A DNA stretch of 64,000 nucleotides from Inia geoffrensis (GCA_036417435.1 CM070909.1:5798597-5862596); one strand, 5' to 3'. Positions 35,251 through 45,749 are shown, counted from the stretch's first letter. The notes: generated from the sequence alone by a model not told the origin. Numbers and translations are program-made.

Positions 35251-37307
35251 AACTACTTATTTTTCTTCTGCTCCCTTGGGAAGCAAAAGCAGGACAAGGG
35301 AGAAGGAAAGATGAGGACACGACGGTTTCTCTCCAGTTTTGACATGTGAGGATGGGTAGGAATCCAGGTGATTCCTAAAATCCCTGGATTCCCAGCAAGA
35401 GCGCCTGAGCAGGAGAGTTTGGGCTCTTTAAGCCACCTTGGGGGCCACAGCAAAGAAAAATGATCTTTCCTCAACCGGTCTTGCCCACACAATCCCCTGA
35501 AGGGATGCAAAGAATGTGGGGACGTGGTGGAAGAGGAGGGAGACACCAAAGGGTGTGAGGAGCGGAATCAGGTGAAGAACCACGATTCCCACGAAGCCGT
35601 GGCTGCGCCCCGGGAAATGGAATGGAATAGCTGCCCATATTAGGGGGAAAAGCCACATAGTTTCTTGGATTTTTTTTTCTTTTTTCTTTTTTTTTTTTTT
35701 TTTTTTGCCTTTTGCCTCTTGCTGAGCCATGGGCACTGAGGGAAAACTGACTTTCTGCTTTTTCTGCCAGATAAGGAAAGAAAACCATTAAACTGAAGGA
35801 AGGGCAAATGGGCCGTTGAGGAAGGTAGGAAGGAGAACCACATCTTCTTGGGACTTTGCATCAAATGCTGCGAGATCATCCTGGATCTTCTGCCTAAGGA
35901 CCCAAAGTTCTGGTCAAATCTACCCTGTGTCCTGACCCAACTTGTCTAACTCTGCAGTAGATGTGAGGAGAAAATGAGTCTACATCAAATCCTCATATAA
36001 GTAGCCCTAGACTGAAGCACGCCAAGGCTGCTGAAGATGATTCTTGGCTCTCCACCCTTCCCACCCCCGTCCCCAACTCCCTTCGCGTCCCCATCGTCAG
36101 GGGCAAGCGCTGACTAGGTTCTGATTTCCTGTGAGGTGTTCTTCTGTCACCTGTCTAATCAGAGAAAGGAAGCTGACTTGGTCACAGCCTTCCCAATACA
36201 GAGGAGAGAATATTCCAATCCTCTTTTCATCTCTTCTTCCCATATCTCTAGTTCATGGACATTGGGCATAAAGAAAGAGCTTGAAGTCCTAGAGTTTCTC
36301 ATCAGGGGCTAATGAGCATATTTCTCTCTGGACCTAACATAGGATTCCAGTCATCACCAAATAACCAAGGGGAAGCAAGGTTTGCAGTCACCAGCCACAA
36401 CAGAGGTTTAAACAGGAATTCCATCCAAATGCCATCTCCGTAAGCCAACTGTCTCTCTCATCATTAACCCCTTTCCACGATTGCTAACACCCTGCACAGA
36501 AATCCTCCTTGAGTCAGAGGAAAAAGCTATAACCAGACTGAACCCTGACACTATAAAGGGATCCTCTAATGGGCCTGGTGGTTTGTTACCTTGCACCCCT
36601 CTGGGTCTGTGGGCATTCAGAAGAAAGGTGCCCACTCAGGTCAGAGCAGAGTAAGCGTCCCCAAATGAGCCACTCCTGGCTTGGACTCCCACTGCATCAC
36701 TTAAAGAGCCACCTCGTTCCTCTGGGAAACGCTTTCTCCCACCCTTCCTCTTCCTCTGTCTCCGGCCCCCCGCCTTCTCACATCATCCTGCCTCTCAGCC
36801 TTGTGCTCTACCTTCTGAATCCCCCCAGACCTTAGGTCTACTGTTCCTGGACCCTGCCCTTTTCAAAGCTCTCAACATGTCTCTCTGCCAAGCCTCCGTC
36901 TTTTTCATAGCTCACTCTCCATTCGAATAATTTTACTACCCTAACGCCCATCCAGATTGTTCCTAACTTGGAAAGATTCTTCAACTGTTCTCTTTTCTTC
37001 AGTTTAATCTGCCCCCCAGTCTTGTCCCCTTTAAAATCTGCCAGTTTCCAATAACCCTCATTTCTTTCCTCCTTTGCCCCCAGTGATGGTTGGGATACTC
37101 CCGTTTGCTCCAACACCTCCCAAGCCCTCTCAGACACTGATATCATTCCCTCCTTTCCCCCAAACCTCATTGACACACATCTCCCAGCAAGCACACTGAA
37201 GGCCCTAGTCCTTCAGTCTCGGGTGCACCCCACTTCCCCCTTGTCCCCTCCTCACGCCCGTTCGCTTCCCTTCCTCCCGGCACGTTGGTCCCCGTGCCGA
37301 CTTCCCC
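35251..37307. other. IQSEC3 intron 1, first 2 kb after the exon 1 donor
   Basis: Contains a poly-T tract (35669-35706) and otherwise unique-looking DNA, pyrimidine-rich on the plus strand next to the exon (36.7-37.3 kb). A 118-codon minus frame at 37194-36838 is not bounded by convincing splice sites and resembles nothing I know. Confidence 0.4.
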
Positions 37308-37313
37308 ACTCAC
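37308..37313 (-). other. IQSEC3: IQSEC3 exon 1 splice donor (GTGAGT)
   Basis: On the minus strand the coding frame reads CCC GA then GTGAGTGGGG. GTGAGT is a consensus 5' splice site. It leaves a phase-2 intron (two bases of a Glu codon in the exon). Without splicing the frame would stop at once, which supports use of this site. Confidence 0.88.
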
Positions 37314-37846
37314 TCGGGTCTCCTGCTCAGGACGCCCTTGCCGAGGGCGGCGGGGGATTTGTGCTGAAGGAGGGTTCCAGCAGCGGCGCAACAGCTCGAG
37401 GGACGCTCCTTCTCCTTGTCGGTGACGGCCCCTGGCCCCGCCGGGTGGTGGTGGGGCGGCTGGGATGCGTGAGCCCTGCCGCTGGGGCCCGGCTGGGGCT
37501 GCGCCGGGAGCTGTCCGTGGTGCTGAAGCGGGGGCTTCTCGGGCGCGGTGGGCGGGAGCTGTCCGTGGTCCCGGAGCTGTTCCTGGGCCCCGGAGGCGGC
37601 GGTGGCCAGGGTGGCCGGCAGCGGGGCTGGTGACGGGGGCACGAGCCCGGGCGGAGGCAGGGCTTGCAGCAGCTGCTGGCGCTCCCACAGGCTGCGGTTC
37701 TCGGCGCTCAGCTCGTCCAGCCGCCGCTCCAGCTCGTCGATGCGCTGGCGCTGCGTGTGGATGAGGCTCTGCTGGTTCTGCACGATGGCCGTGAGCTCCT
37801 TGAGGTAGAGCACGGCGCGCACCGGGTTCTCCAGCAAGCTCTCCAT
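37314..37846 (-). CDS. IQSEC3: IQSEC3 coding exon 1 (partial gene; N-terminal 177 codons plus 2 bases)
   Basis: The product is the N-terminus of IQSEC3 (BRAG3/SynArfGEF), a brain ARF guanine-nucleotide exchange factor placed at inhibitory postsynapses. The reading frame opens [20 protein letters not shown] and continues as a predicted coiled coil (about residues 14-62, heptad-like, rich in Q, E, R and L), followed by a Pro/Gln/His-rich linker and a [18 protein letters not shown] stretch. This matches my memory of the mammalian IQSEC3 start; no alignment was run. The IQ, Sec7 and PH regions of the family are absent and must lie in later exons off the left edge. The start ATG is at 37846-37844 in a strong context (G at -3, G at +4). 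The exon ends GA|GTGAGT, so 37313-37308 is a consensus donor, and the TGA just beyond it is an intronic artefact. The peptide HGQLP occurs twice (coded near 37569-37555 and 37521-37507), suggesting a small internal duplication. Certain: open frame, donor, CpG island. Inferred: gene identity. Confidence 0.93.
37507..37527 (-). promoter_or_regulatory. RE1/NRSE (REST-binding) motif inside IQSEC3 exon 1
   Basis: The minus strand reads TTCAGCACCACGGACAG over the core. Both RE1 half-sites (TCAGCACC and GGACAG) match the known REST consensus with the canonical spacing; over 21 bp I count two differences from a commonly quoted RE1. The motif lies in coding sequence (…QHHGQL…). REST silences neuronal genes outside neurons, and IQSEC3 is neuronal, so the position makes sense. 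Binding is inferred. Confidence 0.6.
37555..37575 (-). promoter_or_regulatory. Degenerate second RE1-like site, duplicate of the 37507 site
   Basis: A 15-bp block (plus-strand GGAGCTGTCCGTGGT) is repeated exactly at 37507-37521 and 37555-37569. In this second copy the GGACAG half-site is intact but the TCAGCACC half is degraded (about five mismatches over 21 bp). It codes the other HGQLP peptide. It is probably a weak or non-functional site. Confidence 0.3.
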
Positions 37847-38050
37847 GCCGCCCGCCGCCGCCTGCGCCCTGCCTGCGCTTGGGCGGGCGGCGGGGAGCGC
37901 GAGGGCGCGCAGGAGCCGAGCAGCCCCGGCGATCCGCTCGCCTCGCTCTCCGCCGGCGCCGCGTCACCGCCACACAGACATTCACACACGCACGAGGGGC
38001 GGGACCGCGGCGCCGGGGCCCACCCCTCCCCCCCCAACCCCCCACGTCTA
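37847..38050 (-). promoter_or_regulatory. IQSEC3: IQSEC3 CpG-island promoter / 5' UTR region
   Basis: GC-rich, CpG-dense sequence directly upstream of the IQSEC3 start codon; together with the coding exon it forms a CpG island of roughly 37.33-38.02 kb. A GC box (GGGGCGGGA, plus-strand reading, 37996-38004) suits SP-type factors. No TATA box was seen, as expected of a CpG-island promoter. The exact transcription start cannot be placed. To the right of about 38.05 kb CpG density drops to background. Confidence 0.7.
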
Positions 38051-38654
38051 AGCTTCGTGAGGAGTCTCGGCTTCCTGCAGGGCTGGCAGAGGAGCAGGAT
38101 AAACGAAGGGACCCGGGATGGACGAGCGGTATCTGGCGAGAAAGGGAATGCCGGCCAGGCGGAAGCAGCGGCACCGGGAGAGTGCGGTGGGACCGGTAGG
38201 AGAGCAGAAGCAGATGCGGAAAGAGGAGGAGGAGAGCGGCTGGGAGGAACGAGGAAGCGCAGAAAGGAAAGGTGGTGAAAGGAGAGAGAAGTGTATTGGA
38301 AAGAGGTGGTCTGAAAGGTCACGGGTTCTTTTTCCTATGTCCAGTCATCCCAGAGGACGGGGGTCCACCTTAAAGACCTTGTGAGGAGAGGCCACACGCT
38401 CGGCAGTCTGTTCTGCTGGGGGCTTCCCTGGATCGGGGGGATCAGAGGACAGTAAGGGACCCCAGAGAGCATCCGGTCCTACTCCTCCAGCCAAGGAGAA
38501 AGTTCGGGTGGGAAGGCTGTTTCCGCTGGATTTTGTCTGGGACTGAGACCTCAGGACAGTTTGGGCCACTCTAATGGGAGCAGAGACTACATAAACCGGG
38601 CCCTCTGTGTCACAGGGCTAATGCTTCCAGAAACTTCTTAAGAGAGCGTTCTGT
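38051..38654. other. IQSEC3 5' flank, unique
   Basis: Purine-rich plus strand (38180-38300) then ordinary sequence. No promoter for a divergent gene is evident beyond the CpG island itself. Confidence 0.4.
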
Positions 38655-39320
38655 TTGAAAATTTTTATGAAATGCTTACTACACCGAACACTGTGCTGGG
38701 TGGTGGTAAGATAAGGATGACTAGGACGGACTCTTTGGCTTCCTGAAGCTTCTGATTAAGTAGGAGAAACAGGTAATAAATATTTAATTTCAGTAGAAGG
38801 CAGTTGTTGTAAGTGATAAGATAGAGATTGCCCAGAGCGCTATAGGAGCCCAACAGCTTGGGGATTTGGGAAGGCTCCTTGGAGGGAATAACACTTGAAG
38901 TGGGAAGGATTTTCTAGAAAGGGGGAACAGCATAAGCAAAAGCTCAGAGATAGGAATCCGCATGGACTGAATCATTCATTACTTTCTACAGTACATGTAC
39001 ATAAAACACACACTAAGTGCCAAGTAACGTACTAGGAACTATGTAGTTTAGCCCTAGCATGGACCATAAGTTATAGTTTCTAAAATCAAGATTACAACCT
39101 AGTAGATACAGCATGCACATGAATATCTAAAATACCAATCAAAATTTCTGTAAGCGCTCTTCAAGCCAAGCGCCATAGAAGTTCGGGGGGAGTGGGGAGT
39201 TGTGTTTGACTATGGTGATCTGATAAGGAGGAGGTGTTATTCAAGCTGGGCCTTGAAGGATGGGAAGTGTTTCAACAAGTAGAACAGGGGAAGACAGGGG
39301 AGATATGTCAGGCAGCAGGA
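38655..39320 (-). mobile_element. L2 LINE 3' ends, reverse orientation, two partial copies
   Basis: Reverse L2 landmarks: GCTTACTACACCGAACACTGTGCTGGG, GATTTGGGAAGGCTCCTTGGAGGGAATAAC and GCATAAGCAAAAGCTCAGAG. A second start (ACACTAAGTGCCAAGTAACGTACTAGG) follows at about 39010, with GCTGGGCCTTGAAGGATGGG and an AACAGGGGAAGACAGG stretch. Confidence 0.7.
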
Positions 39321-40019
39321 AAAGAGTAAGGAATGGAAATAGAGCACCTCCGTTCAATCCAATCTGGCAAAAAAATGACCCTTTCCTCTGGGCTATGAGT
39401 ACCCTTAGCATATCCGTTGTACTGTTGTATCTTCCACAGAGGTGGGCCACCAACCTCCCTATGGACCTGCTGTTTCCCCCCCACCCCCACCCCGCGAGCA
39501 GGCATATCTGTTGGTACCACGTGTCCCGTGAGCTGGGCCAGCCAAGCCCGTCTGGTGCCAGACTTGAATGACATTATGGGAAAGGATCTGTGCTCTGCAA
39601 ATAAATATATTGGTTTCTCCGCACTTGTGCTTTTATTGTGCTTTCCTCCCATCCATTTTCCTAGCAGACTTCCTTTTGTAAAGAATGCGTGAAGGAAGCT
39701 TGGCCACAGCTGAGCCAGCTTTCAGGAGGATGCTTCGGTAATGACCAGTATTCCAGCTGAGGAATGGAGGTTGAGGGGTGGGATGAGGACCCACAGAAAT
39801 TCAAACACTTTTCTTCTGAATGTTCTTTGCTTGCCTAGTTGATTTTTTGTCTAAATAAGAGTTGGGTGTTCATAGAAACCAATACTGTTTCTATAAGCAA
39901 AACAGCCCACAGCATAATTCTCTATGGAGCTTGTTTAAAATGCAGATTTCTGGGCCCTGTATTAGTCCTGCTGTGTTGGAATCACTTGGAATGGGACCCA
40001 AGTGTTCTCATATTTTTAA
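39321..40019. other. 5' flank with a possible MER5A-like fragment
   Basis: Unique except about 39925-40010 (GGAGCTTGTTTAAAATGCAGATTTCTGGGCCC), which resembles MER5A. No gene recognised. Confidence 0.4.
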
Positions 40020-41363
40020 CTTTTTTTTGTTTCATTAAAAAATACTTTATTGGGTTACAACTCACATGTGATAATATGTACCCACTTTGAGTGCACGGTT
40101 CAATGAATTTTGACACATACACCTTCTAATCAAAATTTCCATCACTGCAAAAAATGAGGTTACTACCTCATGCCCCTTTGCAGTCAGCTGCCATCATCCT
40201 CATCCCCAGTCAAGCACTGATCTGCTTTCTGTCAAGACAGATTAGTTTTGCCTGTTCTAGAATTTCATATAAATGGCAATCATAGAGTATATACTCTTTT
40301 GTGTCTTTTTTTTTTCCACAGCATGATATTTTTGGGGTTCATCTGTTCTCTTACAGGTATCAATAGTTTGTTCCTTTTTATTTCTGAATAGTCTTCTATG
40401 GTATGGGTATACCATAATTGTTCTACTCACCTATTAATGGACATTTTAGTTGTTTCCAGGTTTTGGTTATCTTGAATAAAGCTGCTGTGATCATTAAAGG
40501 ACAAGTCTTTGTGTAGACATATGTTTTCATATGTTTCATGTTTTATGTTACATGTGTCTTATCAGAAGGAAAAATCTAGAATTGGAGTTGCCAAGTCATA
40601 TACTAAATATGTATATATATATTTAACTTAATAAGAAACTGTCAGATTGTTTTCCAAAGTGGTACAATATTTTATTCAGACCAGCAGTATGTGAGAGGTT
40701 CAGATGTTTTGCATCCTTGCTAACGCTTGGTATTTTTAGCCTTTTTTTTTTTTACTTTATCAATCAGGAGTATATCAATATGGCTTTAGTAAGTATTTCC
40801 CTATTGAGTAATGCTGTCGTGTATCTTCTCATGTGCTGTTGGCCATTTGGCCATTATCTTCTTTACCCACTGTTTCTAGTGAATTGTTTGCCTTATTTTT
40901 GAGATGTAAGAGTTCTTTATTTATTACGGAAAGTAGTCTTGGCCAGATGTATGCACTGCAAATATTTTCTCCAGTCTGTGGCTTACCTTTTTTTTTCTTA
41001 ACATTGTCTTTTGATGAGGTTTTTATTTTGATGAAGAAAAATTTATTTCTTTCTTTTATAGTTCATGCTTTTTGTGTCCTATCAAAAATTCCTTGCCTGT
41101 CCCAAGGCCAAAAACATATTCTATGTGTTCTTCTAGAAGTTTTATTGTTTATGCTTTTATGTTTAGGCCTATGATCCATTTCAGGTTAATTTTTATGTTT
41201 GGTATGATGAGTCAAATTCCATTTCTTCCTTAAATGTTTGCCATAATTCACCACTGAAGCCATCCCAGCCTGGAGGTTTCTTTGTGGGAAGATCTTTAGT
41301 AGATGTGGGGCTATTCAACATTCTCTTTCTTTGTGTATCCATTTTGGCAATTTGTGTCTCTGG

Positions 41364-41950
41364 TAGGCAGAATGACCTCCCAAGATGCCTTTGTCTTAAT
41401 TGCCAAAACCTGTGACTATGTTAACTTATATGGCAAAAGCAACTTTAAGTATGCGGTAAAGTTAAGGATCTTGAATTGGGAGGATTACTCTGGATGATCT
41501 GATGGGTCCAGTGTAATCACAAGGGTCTTTGTAAGAGGGAGGCAAGAGTGTCAGAGAGGAGATGTGACAACGGAAGCAGAGGTCACAGTGAGGGAATTGC
41601 TGTCTGGAAGCCGGAAGGCAAGGAATGCAGAGGCTGGAAGAGGGAGGGAAACACATTCTCCTCCAGAGCCTCCAGGAGGAATGCAGTCCTGCCAACAGCT
41701 TGGCTTTAGCGACGTGAGATGCATTTTGGACTTCTGGCTTCCGGAACTCTGAGGCGGCTGGTGAATTTGTGTTGTTTTAAATGGGGGAATTCCCTGGTGG
41801 TCTAGTGGTTAGCACTTGGCACTTTCACTGCCGTGGGCCTGGGTTCAGTCCCTGGGGAACTAAGATCCTGCAAGGCGTGCGGCGCGGCCAAAAAAAAAAA
41901 AAAGTCACCATCTTTGTGATAAACAGCAGCAATAGGAAGTAGATATAAGT
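41364..41950 (+). mobile_element. MaLR/MLT1-like solo LTR, itself carrying a SINE
   Basis: Starts TAGGCAGAATGACCTCCCAAGATG and contains ACTTATATGGCAAAAGCAACTTT, GTAATCACAAGGGTCTTTGTAAGAGGGAGGCA and a TTTGTGTTGTTTTAA near-terminus. Its last part (about 41908-41950) follows a SINE. It is homologous to the copy at 42965. LTR family assigned from general resemblance only. Confidence 0.5.
41785..41903 (+). mobile_element. Short tRNA-Glu SINE with well-preserved tRNA boxes
   Basis: TCCCTGGTGGTCTAGTGG (A box) and GGGTTCAGTCCC (B box) preserve the tRNA-Glu ancestor almost unchanged, followed by GCGGCGCGGCC(A)n. Lacks a tRNA 3' end; this is a SINE, not a tRNA gene. Confidence 0.85.
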
Positions 41951-41957
41951 GTCTTTT

Positions 41958-42189
41958 AAGAATGTGTCCAGGGCTTCCCTGGTGGCGCAGTGGTTGAGAG
42001 TCCGCCTGCCGATGCAGGGGACACGGGTTCGGGCCCCGGTCTGGGAAGATCCCGCATGCCGTGGAGCGGCTGGGCCCGTGAGCCATGGCCGCTGAGCCTG
42101 CGCGTCCGGAGCCTGTGCTCCGTGGCGGGAGAGGCCACGACAGTGAGAGGCCCACGTACCCCAAAAAAAAAAAAAAAAGAATGTGTCCA
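41958..42189 (+). mobile_element. CHR-type SINE with perfect 13-bp target-site duplication
   Basis: The body is 41971-42176. AAGAATGTGTCCA is exact at 41958-41970 and 42177-42189. A pure A16 tail plus the perfect duplication implies a young insertion. Confidence 0.94.
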
Positions 42190-42261
42190 TTTCATCTGAA
42201 GAGCCAAACTTATTGGCATGAAGTTGTTTATAATATTTTCCTATTAGCCTTTTTTAAAAAT

Positions 42262-42609
42262 CTTTTTAACTTTTTATATATTTATTTATTTTTGGCTGTG
42301 TTGGGTCTTCATGGCTGCACACAGGCTTTCTCTAGTTGCAGCTAGCTACTCTTCGTTGCGGTGCGTGGGCTTCTCATTGCAGTGGTTTCTCTAGTTGCGG
42401 GATACGGGCTCTAGGCACGTGGGCTTCAGTAGTTGTGGCACGCGGGCTCAGTAGTTGTGGCTCACAGGCTCTAGAGTGCAGGCTCAGTAGTTGTGGCGCA
42501 TGGGCCTAGTTGCTCCACGGCATGTGGGATCTTCCTGGACCAGGGCTCAAACCCGTGTCCCCTGCATTGGCGGGCGGATTCTTAACCACTGCGGCACCAG
42601 GAAAGTCCC
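42262..42609 (-). mobile_element. CHR-1-type SINE (~300-bp form) in L1
   Basis: TTATTTATTTTTGGCTGTGTTGGG… with repeated GTAGTTGTGGC motifs to …GCACCAGGAAAGTCCC. The L1 text resumes at 42610. Confidence 0.88.
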
Positions 42610-42964
42610 AGAAGCTTTGATTATTGACTTTGGACCTTTCTTCATTTTAATATAAGCACTTAAAGCTCTCAAGTTCCCACCCAGCACTGTTTGTGCTGCA
42701 TCCCACAAATTTTGTTTTCATTTTCACTCAGTGCAAAATATTTTGTAATTTCCCTTGTTACTTCCAAATCTTTCTATTCCTGATTTCTAATTTAATTCCT
42801 TGTGGTCAGAGAGCATACTCTGTGTGAGTTCAATCTTTTTTACATTTATTGAAACTTCTGGGCCTTTTATATGGTCCAGTCTACAGCCTGTTTTGATGAA
42901 CGTTTCATGTGCAAGTGTCTGGTAGCCACTCCAGCTTTCTCGTTGTTAATGTTTGCATGTGTGA

Positions 42965-43479
42965 TAGGCAGACTAATAGCTCCCCCAAATGTTCATATCC
43001 TACCCCTGGGAACCTATGAATATATTACCTTACATGGCAAAAGGGACTTTGCAGATGCCATTAAAATTAAGACCTTGAGATGGGAAGATTGTCATGGATT
43101 ATCCAGGTGTGCCAAATCTAACCACCTGATTCCTTAAAGGCAGAGAACCTTTCCTGGCTGTAGGCACATGGAGACATGACAACAAAAGAATGGTCAGGGT
43201 AGTGTGATGTGAGAGGAACTAGACCTACTTTATTTGCTTTGAAGATGGAGGAAGAGGCCATAAGCCAAGGAAAGTGGGTCATTCCCTAGAAAAGGCAGAG
43301 TAACTGATTTTCCCCTAGAGCTTTCAGAAAGGAATGCAGCCCTGCCGATGCCTTGATTTTAGCCCAGTGAGACCCATGTTGGATTTCTAACTTACAGAAC
43401 TGTAAGATAATACATTTGAATGGCTTAAACCACAACATTTGTGATCATTTGTTATGGCAGCCACAGAAAACTAATACAG
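42965..43479 (+). mobile_element. Second MaLR/MLT1-like solo LTR
   Basis: TAGGCAGACTAATAGCTCCC…, ACCTTACATGGCAAAAGGGACTTTGCAGATG…, TTTTAGCCCAGTGAGACCCATG…, ending GAAAACTAATACAG. Same family and orientation as the copy about 1 kb to the left, but the two are diverged and separated by L1 sequence, so they look like independent insertions. Confidence 0.55.
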
Positions 43480-43712
43480 CATGTTACATTTTTCCCATCC
43501 TTTAAATGTATCTGTGTCTTTAAATTTAAAGTCTTTTTTCTTATAGATAGCATTTCGTGGTGGAAATACAGTATCTAAAATGAAATTTTCACTGGATGGG
43601 ATTAAAGCAGATAAACACTACAGAATTTTTTAAATCAATAAACTTAAAGATATAGCAACAGAAACTATCCAAACTGATTGATATTATTCCACAGGTCACT
43701 GAGTCTCTATTC

Positions 43713-43917
43713 TTTTTTTTTTTTTGCGGTACGCGGGCCTCTCACCGCTGTGGCCTCTCCCGTGGTGGAGCACAGGCTCCGGACGCGCAGGCTCGGCGGC
43801 CGTGGCTCACGGGCCCAGCCGCTCCGCGGCGGGCGGGATCTTCCCGGACCGGGGCCCGAACCCGCGTCCCCCACATCGGCAGGCGGACGCTCAACCACTG
43901 CGCCACCAGGGAAGCCC
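43713..43917 (-). mobile_element. CHR-type SINE (~200-bp form)
   Basis: T13, TGCGGTACGCGGGCC… to …CACCAGGGAAGCCC. Unusually CpG-rich for these SINEs, so perhaps young. Confidence 0.92.
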
Positions 43918-44978
43918 TAGTTCTTTTTTATATCTTACATTTCTCACCTCGTTATGTTTATGTTTTTCTCCTAGTTTGGGTCTCACTTTCCTGCTTCTTT
44001 ACATATCTAGTCATTGTTTTATGCTGTGCTGGACGTTCTGAATGTGACTTTGCTGAGTGCTGGATTCTGTTGTCTTCCTTTCAAGAGTGTTGGGCTTTGT
44101 TTTCGCAAGTAGTTAAGCTACCTGTGGATCCACTTGGTCCTTTCAAGACTACTTTTCAGGCTTTTTTGAAGGGGCAGTCTAGAGTAATCATTATTCTAGG
44201 GCTAATCTGTCCCTGCTGCTATGGTGCGATCACTGTCATCTGATTGAACACCATCAAGGTCTCTTCAGTCTGGCTGGTCAGAGCTCTAATCTCTCCCAGC
44301 CTGTGTGAGCCCTGAGAATTGTTTAGCTTAAAACCCGTCATTATTTGCTGAGTCTTGTAGAGTTTTACCCTGGATGTGTACAGTTCAGTGTTTAGCAACA
44401 GACTCAAGGGGACTCTCTGCGGACTCCTGAAGCCCTTTCTTCGCATAACTCCTTCTTCTCTAACTCGGCCCTGTAAATTCCGGCCACCTCAACCTCCCCA
44501 AGCTCCTGTGTCTGTGACCTCAACTCAGAGAGATGGTCGTGCTCTGCTTTGGTCCCCCTCCCTGCATAGCAATCTCCCAGGCGGCAAGCCAGGGTGATCA
44601 GGGCTCACCTAGTTTGCATTCCTTTTCTCAGGAACCGTAGCCCTGTGCAGCTAGTTTTCCAATGTCTGAAAATTGGTTTTTAAATACATGTGTATATTGG
44701 AATATAACAATTTTCTAGCCGTTGATAGAAGAAGGGCAAATGCAGTCCCAGTTCTTGGTTTCTGGCCAATTTTTTATGGCCGGAAGCCAAGAACTACATG
44801 TTTAACGAGCACCTCAGGTGATGCTGATGCACCTTAATGTGGAGAGCTTCTGGGCTGGAGAGCAATAGAGGGAATGCCTTTCCAGTTCACAAGACACCTT
44901 CATGTTCATTATCATGTCATCCTCAATCCACCCTCTGAGGATGGCTGGGAAGAGATTACTATTCTCCTTTCAGGACAC
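43918..44978. other. 5' flank without recognised gene
   Basis: Mostly AT-rich diverged sequence; about 44790-44850 (GAGCACCTCAGGTGATGCTGATGC) resembles a MER5-type fragment. No coding signal. Confidence 0.4.
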
Positions 44979-45106
44979 TTTTTTTTTTTTTTTTTTTTGC
45001 CACACCACGCGGCTTGCAGGATCTTAGTTCCCCGACCAGGCATTGGAACCTGGGCCGTTGGCAGTGAAAGCACGGAGTCCTAACCACTGGACCGCCAGGG
45101 AAGTCC
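44979..45106 (-). mobile_element. Short tRNA-Glu SINE
   Basis: Poly-T then GCCACACCACGCGGCTTGCAGG… to …CCGCCAGGGAAGTCC. No clean target duplication seen. Confidence 0.85.
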
Positions 45107-45556
45107 ATCTTCCTGGTATTTTCTATTCTGTGTAAAGGGCTCTTCCTGACTCTGAATCCCTGCATGTCCAGATCCCATCCCATCAAGATTCAGTATAAAG
45201 ACCACTTATACCGTGAGCATCTTGCATCCTCTCTTCTTTCTTTGGATTCTCATAGCACCTTGATGTCTCTCTCTCTCTGACCTTAACCACTCTCTCTGTT
45301 ACCTGGCTATCCGTGTAGCTGTCTTCTCCTAGATTGCAGACTCCTCCAGGGCAAGAATTAGCGCCTTATAAATCTGGGCACCCACCCCACACCTGATCTG
45401 CTCTCATCCCAGGGCTTTGGGGCAATATTGCAGTGATATGTGTTCAATGGAAGAGTAAGGTGGTGGTTGGGAGCGGTGAGAGAGAGGACAGTGCACCGTT
45501 ATGCTTAGTCGTAGGGAAGAATTCAGCCACAGAAAATGGCACTTTACCCCCTTGAG

Positions 45557-45720
45557 CCTCCGATGTCTCTTTTGTTTTCTTACTGATTTATTTTTTGGCC
45601 ATGCCGTGCAGCATGTGGGATCTTAGCTCCCCAACCAGGGATCGATCCCACACCCCCTGCAGTGGAAGCCCAGAGTCTTAACCACTGGACCTCCAGGGAA
45701 GTCCCTCCGATGCCTCTTTT
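45557..45720 (-). mobile_element. Short tRNA-Glu SINE with 17-bp target-site duplication
   Basis: The body is about 45574-45703. Flanks are CCTCCGATGTCTCTTTT (45557-45573) and CCTCCGATGCCTCTTTT (45704-45720), one mismatch. Confidence 0.9.
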
Positions 45721-45749
45721 AAAATGACATGGTAGGACACTTGGTTAAA

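Larger units (their letters stand above)
40020..43560 (-). mobile_element. Old L1 in reverse orientation, broken by LTR-like and SINE insertions
   Basis: Starts in the reverse 3' UTR (TACTTTATTGGGTTACAACTC) and moves towards ORF2. Landmarks are TTAATGGACATTTTAGTTG, TATTTTTGAGATGTAAGAG, CACTGAAGCCATCCCAGCCTGG, TTATTGGCATGAAGTTGTTTATAATATT, TGCTGCATCCCACAAATTTTG and TAAATGTATCTGTGTCTTTAAATTTAAAG. The register resumes after each interruption: LTR-like copies at 41364-41950 and 42965-43479, and SINEs at 41785-41903, 41971-42176 and about 42262-42609. Frame is destroyed throughout. At about 43560-43675 a short plus-oriented L1-like piece (AGCAACAGAAACTATCCAAACTG) may mark a 5' inversion. Confidence 0.75.

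Noticed and set aside
36838..37194. 118-codon minus frame close to IQSEC3 exon 1, considered as a retained or alternative exon
   Set aside because: Lies after the consensus donor, is not bounded by a good acceptor/donor pair and does not resemble the IQSEC family.
37167..38174. 335-codon minus-strand open frame across the IQSEC3 promoter and exon
   Set aside because: It is a shadow frame in CpG-rich DNA: Arg/Pro/Ala-rich, overlapping the real IQSEC3 frame and unlike known proteins.
41785..41903. tRNA-Glu gene
   Set aside because: A and B boxes are tRNA-like, but the 3' part runs into a SINE-specific GCGGCGCGGCC(A)n tail and many relatives occur in the window.
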